Shown here: positions 21,779 to 35,189 of the stretch, piece by piece | Layout of the letters: every line of letters begins with the position of its first letter | Position numbering within the stretch: the stretch's first letter is position 1 | Source of the DNA: Acheta domesticus | Taxonomy: Eukaryota > Arthropoda > Insecta > Orthoptera > Gryllidae | DNA: 64,000 nt | Direction of reading: 5' to 3' | NCBI GenBank assembly: GCA_031308135.1 | Contig: JAHLJT010004567.1 | Span: 129,093,356 to 129,157,355, forward strand | Made by a program: the position numbers and the translations under genes | Notes under the pieces: generated by a model | Seen by the model: the letters and a program-made list of their open reading frames with translations, nothing else | What the model was told of the DNA's origin: nothing | Database searches by the model: none

Positions 21779-24700
21779 GTACTCTACCACAGCGACTGCA
21801 TGGCGTTCTTAACGCAACTTTTACAAACTTTTTTCTAGTATGCTTAAATGTTTAATTTCCAACGCAATGCCATAAAAAGTCTCTTTTGATCGTATTCATG
21901 AACTTTTGAACATATTTTCTCTTTAACTAATTAGAAATATTTGATGTCTTATAAATAAGACATTGGGAAAAAAAGATATCATTAGGTATATCTAGTTTTC
22001 ATATCTTAAAAACCTAGTTTTTACATCAATACTTTGAAATGTTAATTTACTTATTTCCTTGAAATGATTTACGATATAAATTCTTTTTTTGGTAAAAACG
22101 AAAATTCTGGTGAAACACTCTGGTACAGGCAATTTTGGATGGTTCCAAATTTCTTGATGGTGTCGGTTCTAACGTGAAGTTATAATGGCCGCCACCGCCA
22201 CATTATAACGGTTGTATCTCACTTAATTTCTTAGGTACAGTTGCCGACTCATAAAATGGGTAACGGCCAAATTTAGAGGTCCCAGTCTTTCCACATATTC
22301 TGGCACACTGTACGGACGATAACGCCATCTGGTTCGTTCATAGTTAACTACTAGCTGAAGAACCCCGCGTTGCCGGGGTATTTATCATAATTTTGTATTA
22401 AACAAAAAGAGGAATTCCATCTATTCCCGCCCTATGGCAGAGCCTACGTCTATCTATTCTACTGAATATTCCCTCCGCCCTATCCCGGCTCTCCCTGTCT
22501 TGCTCCAATATGGAAATACCTTGTCTTCCGTGCACACCAAATTACTTCTCACTAAAAAATATTTAAATTTTAGTCCTATTGGGGTTCCCGCCCCCAAACT
22601 CCTTTCTCTTTATAAATGAAAATAGTACAAATCTAAACAAAAAATAAAATGCATATACTTACGTATATTCTGTTTGTGAAATTGTATTTATTATACCAAC
22701 ACTTTCAATCAATTGCCACATTATAAAACTTACTCTTTTTCATATTTTTTCTTCTCGCATATTTGTAAAGAAAAGTTTGAAATAAATCTTGCCGCATCAA
22801 TCGACGTTCACAGTTCTCGGAGTTTTGGATCCCGGCTTGACAACACTTTTTCTATTTAAAATAACAACCTTCAAAACCAGCATTGTCACACATTAAATTC
22901 CGCAAAAACCATTTACTAAAACTGTTTTACTTCAATTACACTGCCCTCTTACCAAAAATTATATTATTGCCTAACTTTTAGGAATTTAATCATTCCTTTA
23001 ACACCCAAAGGTACTCTCTACTATCCCACTTTGTTCTATATTAAAACACTTCTCTAAAACATGCATCCCTCTGTCAGTTTCAGAATAATACGTAAATCGC
23101 ACTGTCGCTCGTATAATCTACAAATACTCAAAAATTATGCTTAATTTACTACAAATAAACCTTTGTGCATTCATAACTTACGGCAATGTTAACCACATCC
23201 ATCAGAAAATAATCTCTTCCAAATATTTAGTCTCTTGAACACTTAATGCACCCACGCCTACACGCAATTAAAATCAGTATTCAAGTTACTTTTATAAATA
23301 AAGCGGAAAAACTCAGAATTATTTCGGGTTAGACAATTGACTGTGAAAAATAAACAAACAGTCCTCTAAGTACGTAATTCTGTACATCGATGAAATCAGT
23401 TGTAGATTTCCAGACGTCATCTTCTGGTGGCGCGCACCTAAACTATTGACATTGATGCATTCTTGAATCTATGATGCAACGCTAGGCTAAAAATGTCCCG
23501 AAAAGTAATTATTTTGTGAATATGTTACGGTTTATGGTTGTAAATCATAGCCTATGTTACTCCAGACCTGTAAAGGAAGCTAGCACAAAAGTTTCGTCAG
23601 TATTGGTTCAGTAGATTCAGAGATTATCGCGCTGTAAGTCAGTGCAGTTCTGCCTTAATATATTATTATAGATATAGATTACAAAAGAACATTCGGAACC
23701 AACTGCCAACGACTGAGAAGCTGATAGGCTAGATTTCCCGCAATCATGATCTCTAGTTTGAACGTTCTCTATGATACGCGTATTTATCCGAATGATTGAG
23801 AGTATTGGCGTAGAAGGCACAGAGGGGCAGGGATAGTCTCCATCGCGTCGTGATGTAAGCCATTCGATCGTCTACAAGAAATATATCAATAAAGATAATA
23901 TCATACATTACGACATAAAAAGTTCAGCACATGCAATAGAATTAGTGGATTTAAAAAGGAAATTTGGAAATTTTTAATTCTGATTTACTTGCAAAGAAAT
24001 CAATTGAATATCCTCTCTTTTAACGCAAAACAACTTAAATACGTGTACCAATATTACGGATGCGAGACGATGAAGTGAAGTGTGCGAAGGTGGCTCCAGG
24101 ATCGGAAAAATAATTGGGGGTTGGAAGTTTTGGCGAAGTAATAGTGTTCCAATATCAGTGTTTACGGAATTTAAGATTTTTTGCAACAATTAAACTTGGT
24201 ATGCAATAATAATTTTGCATCGCTTGTCAAAATTGTTATTTTGCAATATTCACCTAAAATGCCATTTGAGGACCCTTCCGGACCGTACAGCGCACGTTTC
24301 GGAATTGTTTATAAAATTGTTAATTGTTGAAAAATTTTTAATTCACAGTTTTCGGTTCTGGAATATAAGGGAACCCTTTTCTCTTCAGAAATGCAAAATT
24401 TCGAAATTGTTTATAAATTTACAAATTTTGCAAAATAATTTTATTGTCTTTTCTAAACTGCCTTTGAATGAGATGCAAAATTCCGCAATCCGATCGGCGC
24501 TATTGCCTTTCGTTTTCGAGATATGTTATTGTTTATAAGAAATTAGCATGTCATGACAACCCCCATTTCTTTGGAAGTCAATAGCAGTTCTCTGACAAAT
24601 CTACCCGTCAAGCCGTTTTCCAAATGCAACGTGCATTGAGCGGCACTCTTTTTTCATCCGACCTTGACACCAGAATGGTATTTGAAACAATCTTCAGAGC

Positions 24701-26950
24701 TCAAGTCGATTGCTTTGCAAGTCGATTGCTTTCCGCTGTAAACTATTTTAAAAGTATCTTCATGTGTAGAAAATTTCTTTCATACTTCATTTCGTTCATG
24801 CGTAACTTTGTTCAAATATGTTCTTACAGGATCTGGCAATGGACTTATCGTAGTAGCTGATATTGTTATACTGGCCTTCAGAAATTCCCAACCTTCATAT
24901 GGCATATATATTGTTGTAATATTGCAATAATAAAATTATAATTGTCGTAAGAAATACTTGAAGGTATTGTAACCGCTAATTGTCGATTACATTTGAAACC
25001 AAGAAGAAAATAGAAGAGAAAACCCGACACCATATTATCAACTAATAGTTTCTCTGGTGGCGTAGAGATGGCGACAGCCAGGAGATTCATTTCAGAACGC
25101 ACTCTGATAGTAACCAATCAGAAACTTTTGGGGAACAAACGGAAACGGCATGAACTGATGTTGAGAGAATTCATTCTATTCTAGTTGGAGTCGCCCAGGT
25201 GAACAGTCAAAAGAATTCGCTTCTTATCGTGTTTGAGCCGCCGAGGTGAACAGTTAACTATTTTGTGCACGACATAGACGACGAGTGATACGTAGTAGGC
25301 TACGACGTATAAGAAAGTCTGTATTAATTTTGGAAATCTCATTCTGGAAATTTACTTATTGAATCTCAAGAATTATAAGAACTCTGTTTGATATTACAAC
25401 TAGTTTGGCTTGTTACCATTACGAAGTCATAATTGGAAGCTCTCAACTTACATTCTTATGCGACCATCATCTTGGAGTGACCGATGGTAAAACGTCGCTA
25501 AGCAATGAGAGACGGTGCTCGGGGGCATCCCATTTTTCAACGCGGCAGGCAACACGGAGCGGTGCAGAAATCCAGCGACCTTGGAGGCGTGGACGCCGTT
25601 TTGCAGCCGGCTACGCAGCGCAGAGTAAAGGGAGGTCACCGGCCGTGAGTTGAACAAATACCGAAAGAACTTTCACGAAATTTCAAATTAGAATTTCACA
25701 TAACAGTTGTCTTGGTAACTAATCGAGTCATTTCCTTTTCTCATCAAGTCGTAATTAGAATCAGATTCAGATATTTCTTGTGAATAATGTAAAAATTGTG
25801 TTCTTACGTAAAACCATTTAACTGAATTCACGTATAATTGATTTAAGGGTATAAATACCACTTAGCAAAAAGTAAGCTGTATGAAATACTGAATGGGAGA
25901 AAAGCCGTCCGATTATTTATTTCATAATAGCATTTGAAGGACTGCCTAAAGACTTTGTTAAACGAATTTTTTTTATACTGAAAGGCTAAGGATGAGCCAA
26001 ATTCCAATTGTGAGAATTAAGTGTTATATTATTAATTGATTCAAAGGTGTTAAAAAATTTGGAACATTGTATTTGCATGTATTTCTTTTTCAGGATCATA
26101 ATTTGAATTGTATTTCGTGTGTTTTATTAGTGATTTTTGTTATGTAAAGTGTTTCTCTGTGTGTGTAAGTTATTATTTGAAAACAAGGGATCAAAGTTAA
26201 GATTACATTAGAAAATCATAACTGGAGTTTAGGTAGGATAGGTAGCTACCAGAATTTAATGGGAAAAATATTGAGAACATAGGTAAAATTTGTAAATACA
26301 GTTGTAGATTATATTTCATTCATCAGAATATACGTTCAATATTATTTCAAACTAATGAGCTGTGTATATTTGTTAATTGGTAATTAGTTGAACCATGACG
26401 AATCCATCCCTGACAGGGAATTTTACCTTTCATTAGAAATACTCCCAGATGTGCGTGACGGTGTAGAAGCTTGCCACGGAATAAGTAAATTAAAGATTTA
26501 CTTTGGTAACCAAGTAGACAAAGAGAAAGCGGTTACAGTATTGAAGATGGGAATAATTAAAGTTTAGTCAAGCTACACATTTTACGATTTTTGGTAATAT
26601 GCGCAATAATACACAAAAATCACCTGTAAATTGTTCTTTTAGGTTATTCTCTAATCCTAATATAAGATCATTCTCAATTAGTTCGAAAATTCTTCAACAA
26701 AAATCATCTACAACTAAATTCAATGTAGTTTTAAATGATTAAGTAAATAATTTCCGGGATTTTCTTAACTCTTCCACATCTTTTCCCATAATTTTTCCAA
26801 AAACAAATTATCAGTTCCCCTTCATGAGACCAAAACGCCTCGTATATCTCGATTGGTTCACGGGAAGAGGTCTAACAGTCAGGCACGGAACTGTATTTTT
26901 TCCACGCACGCACACTTGAGGAGTTTACTCAAATACTGTAATGTAATTAG
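21779..26950. other. No gene recognised; minor repeats
   Basis: The expected final IR exon was not recognised. Small items: an inverted pair GTTATAATG/CATTATAAC (22179-22209), a repeat-like block opening ACTAGCTGAAGAACCCCGCG with TTGCCGGGG (about 22350-22640), a 16-base direct repeat AAGTCGATTGCTTTGC (about 24703-24735), and two copies of GAGYCGCC.AGGTGAACAGT about 50 bases apart (25190-25250). Open frames at 24215 and 25405 show no family match. Confidence 0.45.

Positions 26951-27005
<55 letters not shown>
26951..27005. repeat. (TA)n microsatellite
   Basis: Uninterrupted TA repeats, followed immediately by TTGTGACG, the same junction seen at 59003. Confidence 0.95.
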
Positions 27006-27008
<3 letters not shown>

Positions 27009-27039
27009 GACGCAAATTGGTTCCTGTAGCTCATTGACT

Positions 27040-27721
27040 GAACACGTATTCCATGAGCACCCTCTTGACTGAACTTTAGCGGCTGTTCCTTTGTCTACAA
27101 TTTTTTACGCGCGCATCTATGGCCATTGGGGCGCGCTGCTTTAGAACTCCGGCGTCTTATTGAAGTTTCTGTTTCCCTTGTTCTCATACCCTTAAGTGGG
27201 TGGCTTGGCGCCCTATTTATTACTCTATTTCCTTCGTTTTCCAACGTTAGGCATTTCCTTAGAGCCCCATACTGACAGGTGAATAGCGTTGTGTCTTACT
27301 CTCAGCTGTATTTCCTTTGTTCTCTTCAGTCACGTGTGTGTGACGACGGCCATAAGAACGCTTAGTTTCCTTTGCTCCTCAGAGACATTTTTGAATGGCG
27401 TTGCGTCGTTATGACTTAATTTACTTTGCTCCTCACCACCTGCTTTGAAAGACATGGGTTTTTGAGATTAATATCTTTTGTTCTCTGCAGCCTCATGTAT
27501 GTGACATGGCGTCTATATAACCGTTTCATTCCCTTTGTTGCACATAGATTTTTGGATGGCGTAGCGTCGTTGTGAATTTAATTTATTTTTGCTCCTGACA
27601 ATTTTTTTTCAATAGCTTAGGTTGTTAAGATTCTTTAATTTCCTTTGTTGTCTGCAGCTACACTTATGTGACATGCCGTGTACAAGACCGCTTCACTTCC
27701 TTTGCTCCCCTCAGCCTTTTA
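27040..27721 (+). repeat. Degenerate tandem array with a three-part unit
   Basis: Three related subunits of about 50-60 bases alternate. A: TTTCCTTTGTTCTCTGCAGC..ATGTGACATGGCG. B: CCTTTGCTCCTCAG..TTTTTGAATGGCG..GCGTCGTTATG. C: TTTGCTCCTCA, then GGTTTTTGAGATTAATA-like text. The clearest A-B-C-A-B-C-A-B run is 27300-27721. Similar units reappear at 32165-32340 and 35190-35480, so one array may have been split by the insertions between them. Confidence 0.6.
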
Positions 27722-28177
27722 GCTTCCTCGCTATCGATTACGCAGTAGAGAGACATTTATGTAATTCTGTGCGAGAAAGGGCGAATTTTCAGCAGAAAAC
27801 TCTTATTACAGAGTCCCGGTAATGAAAAAATGGACACATCCCTTTGCTAAATTTAGAAAAACATCCGCTAACAAGTGGTGTAGCCAGAATCCATGTTTTG
27901 TGGGTCAGTGAAACTGAAAAATCGGATGATGGCAATATGCCTGCCTCTCCGTCCGTGAACTATGCTAGCAGCTAAACCGTTCAGACGATTTTCTCCAAAA
28001 TTTATATTCACCGATCAATGACTGATGTCTTGGGTTTGGGGGTTCTTGAATTTCAACCTGATATTTTAATTTTCGATGGGTATTTTACATGAAACCCCTT
28101 AAACATTTTCAGAATTTTCCAAAAAATGGGGCTATCGTTTTTTATTAAATTTTGATGTTGGATAGTGCTAAGTTCAT
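27722..28177 (+). repeat. CTAG-family fragment interrupted by a TTAA element
   Basis: Carries CAGCAGAAAACTCTTATTACA, CGTCCGTGAACTATGCTAGC and GGTATTTTACATGAAACCCC in the family order. It is cut at the TTAA of 28178 and probably resumes at 31949 (to about 32160). Confidence 0.6.
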
Positions 28178-28481
28178 TTAACCCTGATGTGGTCCTCGGG
28201 TCCATTTCGACCCAAATAAAATTTTAATTTCTTGTACCGCTTAAGAAAATGGTGCGATCGTTCTGATACTCCATAACAATTATCTAAAATTCCACAAAGG
28301 GAGCTGTTGATACGATTAGTTCTTATTCATAGAAAAAATACTTTTTTGTGGCCTATTGTGATTCTCTATGACAAAATAAACATTTTACACCAATTCAGAC
28401 GTTTTTTTCCCAAAAGCAAATTCGGATTGCTAATAAAAATGTTATAAAAAATAACACATTTTATAAAAATCTAAAAAATCT

Positions 28482-31426
28482 AGAGAAAATCTAGAGATAA
28501 TTCTGAACAAAATTAGTAAACTCTCTTGTAAATCCATTGTTGTATGTGGAGATTTCAATATTGATTTTCTGAGCGAATCCCACGAAAAAGAGAAGTTTCT
28601 CAATTTACTTCATTCTTTTAATTTAGACATTACAGTGAATGTACCTACACGGAATACGCTTAAATCACAAAAAGCATTAGATCAAATTATAATTAACAAA
28701 ACCACAATTACATATGAAATAATAACGAATAATCTAGGATACAGTGACCACGATGCACAAATTCTTACAATTACTAAGAACATAAACACTGACACAATAA
28801 ATAATACACGCATGTGCAGAGCATTCACTAAAGTTAATATAAAATTATTTACGGACTACTTGATGAAGGAATCATGGGACGAAGTTTATAACGCTGTTGA
28901 CACAAATGAAAAATATAATTTATTTTTCTCCAAGCTTTCAATTCATTTTAACGCGTGCTTTCCTCTTAAAAAGAGAAAATTAAACATTTCAAGCAAAAGT
29001 AATACTTGGATCACACAAGGAATTAGAACATCGTGTAAAAACAAACGTACGCTTTACTTTATTTCTAAACATCATAACGTATCACCCGGTTTCCATATAT
29101 ACTTCCGAGAATATAAAAGAATTTTAAGAAAAGTAATAGTTCAGGCAAAAATAATGAAAAATAGTCAGGACATTTTGAGCGCTAGTAACAAAACTAAAGC
29201 AATGTGGGATATCGTAAAAAATACAACCACATCATCTCGATACCTTGTAGAGAATGTTATTTTAAAGGATAATGAAAGAGAAACGAGTAATCCGGAAAAA
29301 GTTGCCAATCTCTTCAACAAACACTTTTCCAGAATTGCGTCTGATCTCACGAAGGGACTAAAATCACAAAGTTCAACATTTTTCACTTCCCAAAAAATTT
29401 CAGATACGATGTTTATTCCCGAAACTTCTCCCAACGAAATCCTCAGAATAGTCAGTAAACTAAAAAATAAATATTCATCTGGTTTAGATGAATTTCCGGA
29501 TTGTTTATTAAAAACTTGTGCACCTGCCTTTATACATCCGTTAACTCACATTTTCAATGCTTCTTTATGTACAGGAATATTTCCAGATATTTTGAAAACA
29601 GCAAAAGTTAAGCCACTTTTTAAAAAAGGGAACAAAAATGATATTCAAAACTACCGGCCAATTTCTCTTTTGTCAGTTTTCTCAAAAATATTAGAAAGGC
29701 TTTTCTACTTACGAATGGAAACATTTCTCAGGAAAAACAGCGTTTTCAGACTCACAACACGGTTTTAGAAAATCAAAATCTACGGAAACTGCCATTTTTT
29801 CTTTTCTCAAAGATGTTGCTTCATCAATAGACCAAAATGAAGTACCCATTGGAATATTCTTAGATCTCTCGAAAGCTTTTGACGTTATTGACCATAAGAT
29901 CTTGCTCTCAAAATTACCTTCGTATGGAATCCGTGGTATTGCCCTAGATTGGATAACTTCTTACCTTAAACATCGGACTCAAAGAGTAGAAATACCATAC
30001 TGGCAGGAAAGGACATTACATACTTATATTTCCAATTCTTTGCCAATTGTGCATGGGGTCCCGCAAGGTTCGATCTTAGGTCCTATTCTCTTTCTGTTAT
30101 ATGTAAACGATATGCCCTCGTCTATTAAAAATGGAAGAACGGTTCTGTTTGCTGATGACACGAATGTTCTTTGCAAAAAAGAAGCTGTAAATAGTACAAT
30201 TTCAGAAGTTTCAAATTGGTTTAATAATAACAAATTAATTGTTAACGAAAGAAAAACTGTTTCAATGCATTTTTGCATCTCAAATCGGAAATCGCATGTT
30301 CCATTGAAAATGAACAATATGCAATTAGCTGATGTTGAGGCAACAAAATTTTTAGGTCTTTCAATTCAATCAAACCTCAAATGGAATGTACATATATCAG
30401 AATTAAACACTAAATTAAGTTCATTATGCTATGCATTCAGAATTCTTTCAAATTCTGTCAGCCTTCATGCAGCTCGTTGCGTTTATTTTGCAAATGTGCA
30501 TTCCCGCCTGAGATATGGCATAATATTCTGGGGAAGCTCATCCTGTAGTATTCAGACCTTCAGATTGCAAAAGAAAATTATTCGAATAATGAAAAAATGC
30601 CTTCCACGTGATTCCTGCAAGCCTCTTTTCATTGAGCTGGGAATCCTACCATTGCCTTGTCTATTTATTTACGAATCTGTAATATTTGTCAAAAATGACC
30701 TACTTAACGGAGGGAACATATTTTCATGCAATATTGATATTTATAATTACAACACACGCCGTAGAAATCACGTGCATCAAGTGTCAGTATCAACAGCTCA
30801 GTACAAGAAATCAACATACAATACATGTACGTTACTTTACAACGCATTGCCAGATGACATAAAACAATTAAAGTCGATACACAAATTTAAGTTAAAAGTA
30901 AAATCTTTTCTGCTGCAAAACTGTTTCTATACAATTAGAGACTATACTGATCGTGAAAAAGAAAAATAATGTAACAAAACAAAGATATATAATGAATTAG
31001 TTTATATTTGCATTGTATACATTTAAAAAAATATTTAATACGCCTGTAACAAGTAATGTACTTCAGCTTCCGGGTCAATGACCCCCATCTCGATCAGGTT
31101 TTTGTCCAGTTTCCCTGATCCATTGAGCAAATGCTGAGACGGCCCCTTGTTTTGCTTCTGGACGTAAATGTAGCTTCACTGTGCGCACGTTTTGTTGAGC
31201 ACTCCTTTTGCTTGTAGTTCATTTACAGTTGAAATTGATTTTCTAGAACTCGGGAAAAAACATTTTTCAAATATCTTTATTTTTCTAAAATAATTTTTTT
31301 CTAAATTCATTTTTTCGTGTTTTTTTTTTAAATTCTGGCCCTCAAGAAAATGTGCGCAGATAAATTTCTTTCCCCACACGTCATATACAGTCTTTACTGT
31401 TTTTTTTGACAAATAAATAAATAAAT
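28482..31426 (+). mobile_element. 5'-truncated CR1-group LINE
   Basis: Flanked by AAAAAATCT at 28473-28481 and 31427-31435, a likely target-site duplication though of low complexity. It carries the C-terminal part of the endonuclease and the whole reverse transcriptase, a 3' UTR of about 450 bases and an AAAT repeat tail (31411-31430). It sits inside the TTAA element, which sits inside a CTAG-family repeat: three nested layers. Confidence 0.75.
28500..30969 (+). pseudogene. CR1-group LINE endonuclease end plus reverse transcriptase, one frameshift
   Basis: Retrotransposon polyprotein missing its start. The endonuclease part begins just before VVCGDFNIDF and includes ALDQIIIN and YSDHDAQIL. 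The reverse transcriptase has KNKYSSGLDEFP, NYRPISLLSVFSKILERL, then after a one-base frame change near 29745 HGFRKSKSTETA, FLDLSKAFDVIDHKILL, HGVPQGSILGPILFLLYVND, VLFADDTNVL (intact FADD) and FLGLSIQSNLKW. It ends at 30969. FLDLSKAFD.IDHKILL and the PQGSILGP wording point to the CR1/L2/Daphne group rather than Jockey proper, but that is pattern memory. Apart from the truncation and one frameshift the reading is clean, so the insertion is relatively young. Confidence 0.85.
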
Positions 31427-32164
31427 AAAAAATCTTGGGGAATCTTTTGTAACGCCGTTATTGAATGCAGAACACACCTACCACAAACTTCGTCATCAAT
31501 AGAAGTCGAAAACTAGAAATCGGATGCAAAATTCACCATCTTCAAAATTAAGTTTTTTTTAGATTCTATTCGAAAAAGGGGAAAATGGAGAGTGTTGCAA
31601 AACTAATAACAAAATTACTTTTCGGTTCACTAAATAAAAACTTTTACAGGTAAAAATCATGTCAATCACATTTGTACTACATGTGTGTAATGCAATTTTT
31701 CTATATGAACATTTCATTATTTTGCTATCACGCATGTTCAGGGACCATTATTTTAAATTGTTGCACAACCTTATAAATAATATAAATGTATAAAATTAAC
31801 ATTTATACTTTCTTCAACTTCAACTTCCTATTAAAAATACTAAATATGTTCATTGGAAAAGTAAATAATCTGCAAGAGAAATTATATGGGTCCATTTGGA
31901 CCCAAGGATCTTGAGAAAGAGTAAATTTGAGGACCGCAGCCGGGTTAAGAGAATGGTGTACGTTCGTTAAAACCCTGAGTAAATTGCATAATTTCCAAAT
32001 GTTTTCGCTCTCTTTTATAACTGCAATTAAGAAGTGAAATATTTTCTATTAATGATATCTGTTACTTAAAAATAGATTTTGAAATATAGTCGTATACAAT
32101 TTTTCGAAAATTTGAGTTTTTTGGCGTAATTTTTCGTGAAATAGGGCGAGCGAGCACGTGCTGT

Positions 32165-32340
32165 TTGAGGACCCCCATTTGAATGGTGTGGCGTCTTTAC
32201 GAATGATTAATTTCTTTGGCTCCTCGAAACCTCATTTAGATGTTGTAGCCTTTTTTGCGACAACTTTAACTTTTTTCCTCTCCACAGTTACATTTTAAGG
32301 ATGACCTGCTTCACCAAAATATAGTTAAGAGAAAAGCGGC
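32165..32340 (+). repeat. Displaced units of the three-part tandem array
   Basis: CATTTGAATGGTGTGGCGTC, TTTCTTTGGCTCCTCG and TTTCCTCTCCACAGTTACAT continue the unit pattern of 27300-27721. Confidence 0.5.
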
Positions 32341-33271
32341 ATCACACATTTGTTATTAAGCTCGGACTCGTTCTTAGCGTGTTTAAACGCCGCAAACCTC
32401 TTGTGTGAAAACTGAGGAAATTAGATAAACGTTTATTTTCTTCGCCCGTCGATTTGCCAAGAGATCTGAAAGTCTGTAACCGTTGCCCATTCAGATGTAA
32501 CATCATTGGTCCTTGCTCTCATGCAGTAGAAACGCTACTCATAATCACTTTTTTGCCTTATGGCATTTGCAATCGGGTACAATTTTTGCAATATAATTAA
32601 AGATAGTTTAATATTCTTCGAAACACTATATATTTTAAATACTTGGTATTACGTAAATTTGTAGTAAATATGTTTACGGAACATGTGCAAGATTGTTTAT
32701 AAATTTTGAGGAACAGTAATGAAAGCTAACTTACTTTCACAAGTTAAATGGTCATGTTCTGAGAATTCGTCAGGACTTGTTATTCCAATGAAAAGGATGT
32801 CTTTGATGTATTCGCAGCACTTGGCTTCAGAAAACTACTTCAAAAATTCCTTTTTGCCCTCTCATGGAAGTCACCAACTTATTTTGTGTTTTTCAAAGAA
32901 AGAATATATTCTCGAACACATCTATTCATTTCATTTTTCTAAATTTTTTTTTATATGGAATTAAAAATTTTGCCAGTTAAATCGGCAACTGAAGCTGCAT
33001 CAAATACGAGTACTATGTTTATACTAACTTCGAGGTGAGATATGTTACAGTACAGTCATATTTGGACGGAGTGGAAACTTTCGGTATCATTTCTTTTGTT
33101 CACAGCGTTGTGTGGATTCATTGTTAATGTATATGTGAAACGCAAACTGTTATAGATGGGAGGGACAATGGGGAAGTATATGCTATCACTTCCTATATAA
33201 AAACCAATCTCTTTCCTAATAAAATAACTTAACCCGTCGATGCACCGAAGAAGAATATTACACTTAAACAC
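32341..33271. other. No gene recognised
   Basis: AT-rich. The open frame at 32719-32964 lacks any recognisable motif. Confidence 0.5.
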
Positions 33272-34938
33272 TTAAGGGGCCTCTGAGACCCCCTCCTAAA
33301 TTTACAACGCGCGACGGAAAAAGTGAAGAAAATTTTAGTAGAATTAATGATAATGGTATTTTATTTCTTCACGTAGTTTACAACAGTAAGACTTTGATTA
33401 CGATTTAATTTTTATTTGCAATTATTCCAACAAATAAAATATTTAGTGTTCTTCTCAAATATTTCTTTCACATTTTGTACAAACACACTTACTCTTTCAG
33501 CCCAATTTGTGCGGCCATAAATAAGAACCGGAAATTATATATAAATAGTAATAAACCAAAATATTTCTTTACATTTGTATTAATATTTGATTTAAAAAAT
33601 CACTAACATTTCCTGTTTACTTGTAGAAATTGTGAAGGAAATTGCTGGCTGCTATTGCTGGCTCCTATGGATACACATTTGTGAATTTCGAAAACATTTA
33701 GGCGGTTCAGTGTCATTTTCTGTGTTTTGGGATTGATAATTTGATTTTGCATCAGTGCTGCAATAGTGCTAATTGCATCAGTGCTGCAATATCTTTTACA
33801 TTGTTCGAGAGATGCATTGGTTATCGGCATGTTTGAGGTCTTGACTTATACTAGTCATCAACCATCTGATCCATCACATCTACTCCAATCTTTGTTTTAT
33901 TATATAATAAGATCATTTATGGTTTCATGTTTTCAAGATCAATAAATTGCTGATTGTGATGTATGGACATGTAAATAAATATATTTCCTTTTGCTTTGAA
34001 AGACAGAGAAAAATTACTGTATTAGCAGACACAGTAAAAAAATGTTTATGCTTTCAGTTCATTTGGGATCTCTTTTGTGTTTTGACATGGAATTCTTAGC
34101 AGTGTAAGTTTTTTTGTAACAGGAACTCTGCGAGTAAGGACGTAAAAAAATATACACAGAAATGTTGTATCCTCCATTCCTCAAGGGTTGGGTCCGTTCT
34201 TTCACATTTGCAGCCAAATCTTTCGCCAAGGGCTCGTCCTTCTGCCTACCAAAGAATACGCTGCTGTTGAATGCAAATCCGTTCTCCACATCACAACACT
34301 AGAATATTTTTATGCCATATTTAACAGGCTTATTCCTCATATACGTTCTGAAAGGTCACCGACTTTCGTTTGTCATCAAAGTGCATGCACATTCGAATGT
34401 CTTCGAAAATACGAATATTCATTGTTACTGTGAAAAACGGATCATTTCTTTTACTCAAAAACAAAACGCTTCGGTATATAATCAAGCTCTTTTCAATACA
34501 AGTTTTCATTCATATTCACTGAAGTGAGATTAATTTTTGAAGGTCGCGACTTCCCGCACAATTTAGACAACGTATTCACACTTGTGGCAGATACATAACT
34601 AAGATCTGCTAACTCAAAAAAGATACTGTCGAAAAGTGAAAGTATAAAGGAATTTCATTATCGTACTCCATTGTCGATTGTGCGACATTTTTTATAAAAA
34701 TATTTTCAACGAAGACACAGAACAAATAGGGGGCCTTTCAGGCCCCTTAAGTGGAAAGTGCGACTACCTACAGAAAAAGCTAGGTTTCTAAAAACCGATT
34801 AGTTTCCGTCTACTCTCCTCGTAGTATTAGTAACAAAAATGATTGTTTTAAGATGTCAAGAAATATTATTAGCCACAAGCAAAACACTACAGAACTACAA
34901 CGATGAGAAGATGTCAAGGGGCCTCCGAGGCCCCTTAA
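33272..34938 (-). mobile_element. TTAA-flanked piggyBac relic
   Basis: Left end TTAAGGGGCCTCTGAGACCC; right end (complement, at 34938) TTAAGGGGCCTCGGAGGCCC. A further TTAAGGGGCCTGAAAGGCCC end (complement) stands at 34750 and is an alternative right boundary. The ends are themselves palindromic, as in many piggyBac elements. A minus-strand transposase remnant lies inside. A 19-base direct repeat around TGCATCAGTGCTGCAATA occurs at about 33750 and 33776. Confidence 0.75.
34170..34400 (-). pseudogene. piggyBac transposase fragment
   Basis: On the minus strand: PFRTYMRNKPVKYGIKIF, a stop, then CCDVENGFAFNSSVFFGRQK and LAKDLAANV. This matches the conserved piggyBac region (F..Y.P.KP.KYGIK....D..TGY......Y.G....). 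Only this part of the roughly 600-residue DDE enzyme is recognisable, with at least one stop, so it is dead. Confidence 0.75.
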
Positions 34939-35189
34939 AGGATAAAATAAATGTATTGTTCTTGAATAAGAGGACCAATGGGAACGGAGCTTTCCCCAAT
35001 ACTTCTTTTGAGATTCATTAATGGGGAAATCGGCACCTTATGAATTAAATTGCTCCCCCAATAATTTGGCGCTGCTGACGCCTATGTTATCTTGCACGGA
35101 CAAAACGCGAGTAGCTGGACGTAACGGAGTAAAGATGCAGTGGGGTCAATGATTCTCGGCGAGACCTTTATTGAAGGCGGCCAAGTTTA

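Larger units (their letters stand above)
28178..31948. mobile_element. TTAA-flanked piggyBac-type non-autonomous element with nested LINE
   Basis: Left end TTAACCCTGATGTGGTCCTC, right end (complement) TTAACCCGGCTGCGGTCCTC, both at TTAA, the strict target of piggyBac elements. A subterminal GGGTCCATTTCGACCC (left) and GGGTCCATTTGGACCC (right) pair strengthens the match. Without the LINE inserted at about 28482-31426 only some 800 bases remain and no transposase is visible, so it would need enzyme supplied by another copy. Confidence 0.8.

Noticed and set aside
27300..27721. CRISPR-like array
   Set aside because: Units are degenerate, vary in length and lack constant repeats with unique spacers; this is a eukaryotic tandem array.
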